Assembly: GCA_946481465.1 (NCBI GenBank)
Contig: CAMLOC010000307.1
Span: forward strand, 1 to 5,232
From: an uncultured Shinella sp.
GTDB taxonomy: Bacteria > Pseudomonadota > Alphaproteobacteria > Rhizobiales > Rhizobiaceae
Reading direction: 5' to 3'
DNA length: 5,232 bases
Every line of letters starts with the position of its first letter. Position 1 is the first letter of the stretch. Both the position numbers and the translations under genes were made by a program. A model generated the notes under the pieces. It saw only the letters and a program-made list of their open reading frames with translations, was not told the DNA's origin and did no database searches. Shown in pieces: positions 4,655 to 5,232 of this stretch.

Positions 4655-5232
4655 TCAGGACTTGACCCTGGAAAGCGCGCGCGCGAAATCCTCGATGAGG
4701 TCGTCGCCGTCCTCGATGCCGGCCGAAAGGCGCAGGGTTCCGGCCGAAATGCCGAGTTCCGCGCGCGCCTCGTCCGTCAGGTTCTTGTGCGTCGTCGTTG
4801 CCGGATGGGTGATGAGGCTCTTGGCGTCGCCGAGATTGTTGGAGATCTTCGCCACCTCCAGCGCATCCTGCAGCGCGAAGGCCGCATCCTTGCCGCCCTT
4901 CAGCTCGAAGCAGACCAGCGTCGAGCCGCCCGACATCTGCTTGGCGATGATATCGGCCTGCGGATGGTCCTTGCGGCCCGGATAGATCACGCGGGCGACT
5001 TCCTTCCGGTCGGCGAGGAAGTCGGCGATGCGGCTCGCATTCTCCGTCTGCTGCCGGACGCGCAAGGGAAGCGTCTCGATGCCCTTCAGCAGCGTCCAGG
5101 CGTTGAACGGCGACATGGCCGGCCCCGTGTGGCGGAAATAGTCGTGCAGGTTCTCGTCGATCCACTGCTTGTCCGAAAGCACCACGCCGCCGAGGCAGCG
5201 GCCCTGGCCGTCGATATGCTTGGTGGCCGAAT
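4655..5232 (-). CDS. metZ: O-succinylhomoserine sulfhydrylase (MetZ-type), C-terminal half
   Basis: The minus strand stays open from the right edge to a TGA at 4655-4657, giving 191 complete codons. The first readable residues, SATKHIDGQGRCLGG, include the PLP-binding lysine (fragment residue 4) of the Cys/Met-metabolism PLP family. Further family landmarks are TGPAMSPFNAW, the NNLGDAKSLITHPATTTH segment, and LRLSAGIED, whose arginine (fragment residue 167) normally holds the substrate carboxylate. The family lysine lies near the middle of a roughly 390-400-residue chain, so the N-terminal half is outside the window. MetZ makes homocysteine directly from O-succinylhomoserine and sulfide in methionine synthesis, in the cytoplasm. 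The SATKHIDGQGR active site and the apaG neighbour favour MetZ, as in rhizobia. Cystathionine gamma-synthase, beta-lyase or methionine gamma-lyase are the alternatives, and the missing half limits certainty. A GTG at 5185 is internal valine, not a start. Confidence 0.9.
   Translation of the reverse strand, partial: SATKHIDGQGRCLGGVVLSDKQWIDENLHDYFRHTGPAMSPFNAWTLLKGIETLPLRVRQQTENASRIADFLADRKEVARVIYPGRKDHPQADIIAKQMSGGSTLVCFELKGGKDAAFALQDALEVAKISNNLGDAKSLITHPATTTHKNLTDEARAELGISAGTLRLSAGIEDGDDLIEDFARALSRVKS

Noticed and set aside
1..5232. A novel multi-gene defence, mobile or biosynthetic system
   Set aside because: All six genes are recognised housekeeping or regulatory genes; I saw no transposase, integrase, toxin-antitoxin, tRNA or CRISPR-type repeat. 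Novelty, if any, is in the regulatory DNA at 205-530.

Overview
The window is ordinary chromosomal sequence from an alphaproteobacterium, most likely Rhizobiaceae (the Sinorhizobium/Ensifer/Rhizobium/Shinella group). The evidence is high-GC coding sequence, a gcrA gene (a cell-cycle regulator confined to Alphaproteobacteria), rhizobial-type ArgD, ArgF, Hsp33 and ApaG proteins, and a RIME-like palindromic repeat between two convergent genes. The genus is an inference from protein style.

Layout: the 5' end of gcrA lies on the minus strand (172 down to the window edge). A 423-bp divergent intergenic region (173-595) follows, carrying promoters for gcrA and argD. Then come argD (596-1786) and argF (1850-2761) on the plus strand, probably co-transcribed. 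Next are a 194-bp gap with a terminator-like hairpin and a possible heat-shock promoter, and hslO (2956-3951, plus). The convergent gap 3952-4135 holds the RIME-like inverted repeat. On the minus strand follow apaG (4528-4136), its promoter, a clear intrinsic terminator, and the C-terminal half of a metZ-type sulfhydrylase gene running off the right edge.

Functionally, argD and argF supply two consecutive branches of arginine synthesis: N-acetylornithine formation, then ornithine to citrulline. hslO encodes a redox-activated chaperone, apaG a small beta-sandwich protein, and metZ a direct-sulfhydrylation enzyme of methionine synthesis. gcrA encodes the sigma70 cofactor that acts at CcrM-methylated GANTC sites.

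The most striking signal is in the gcrA/argD divergent region. All seven GANTC sites I could find in the window lie between 205 and 425. Six fall within 110 bp (316-425), two flank or overlap the proposed gcrA -35 element as a 6-bp inverted repeat, and a near-consensus CtrA box (287-303) overlaps the proposed gcrA -10. This looks like a compact cell-cycle control region. I do not see a previously undescribed multi-gene system here.
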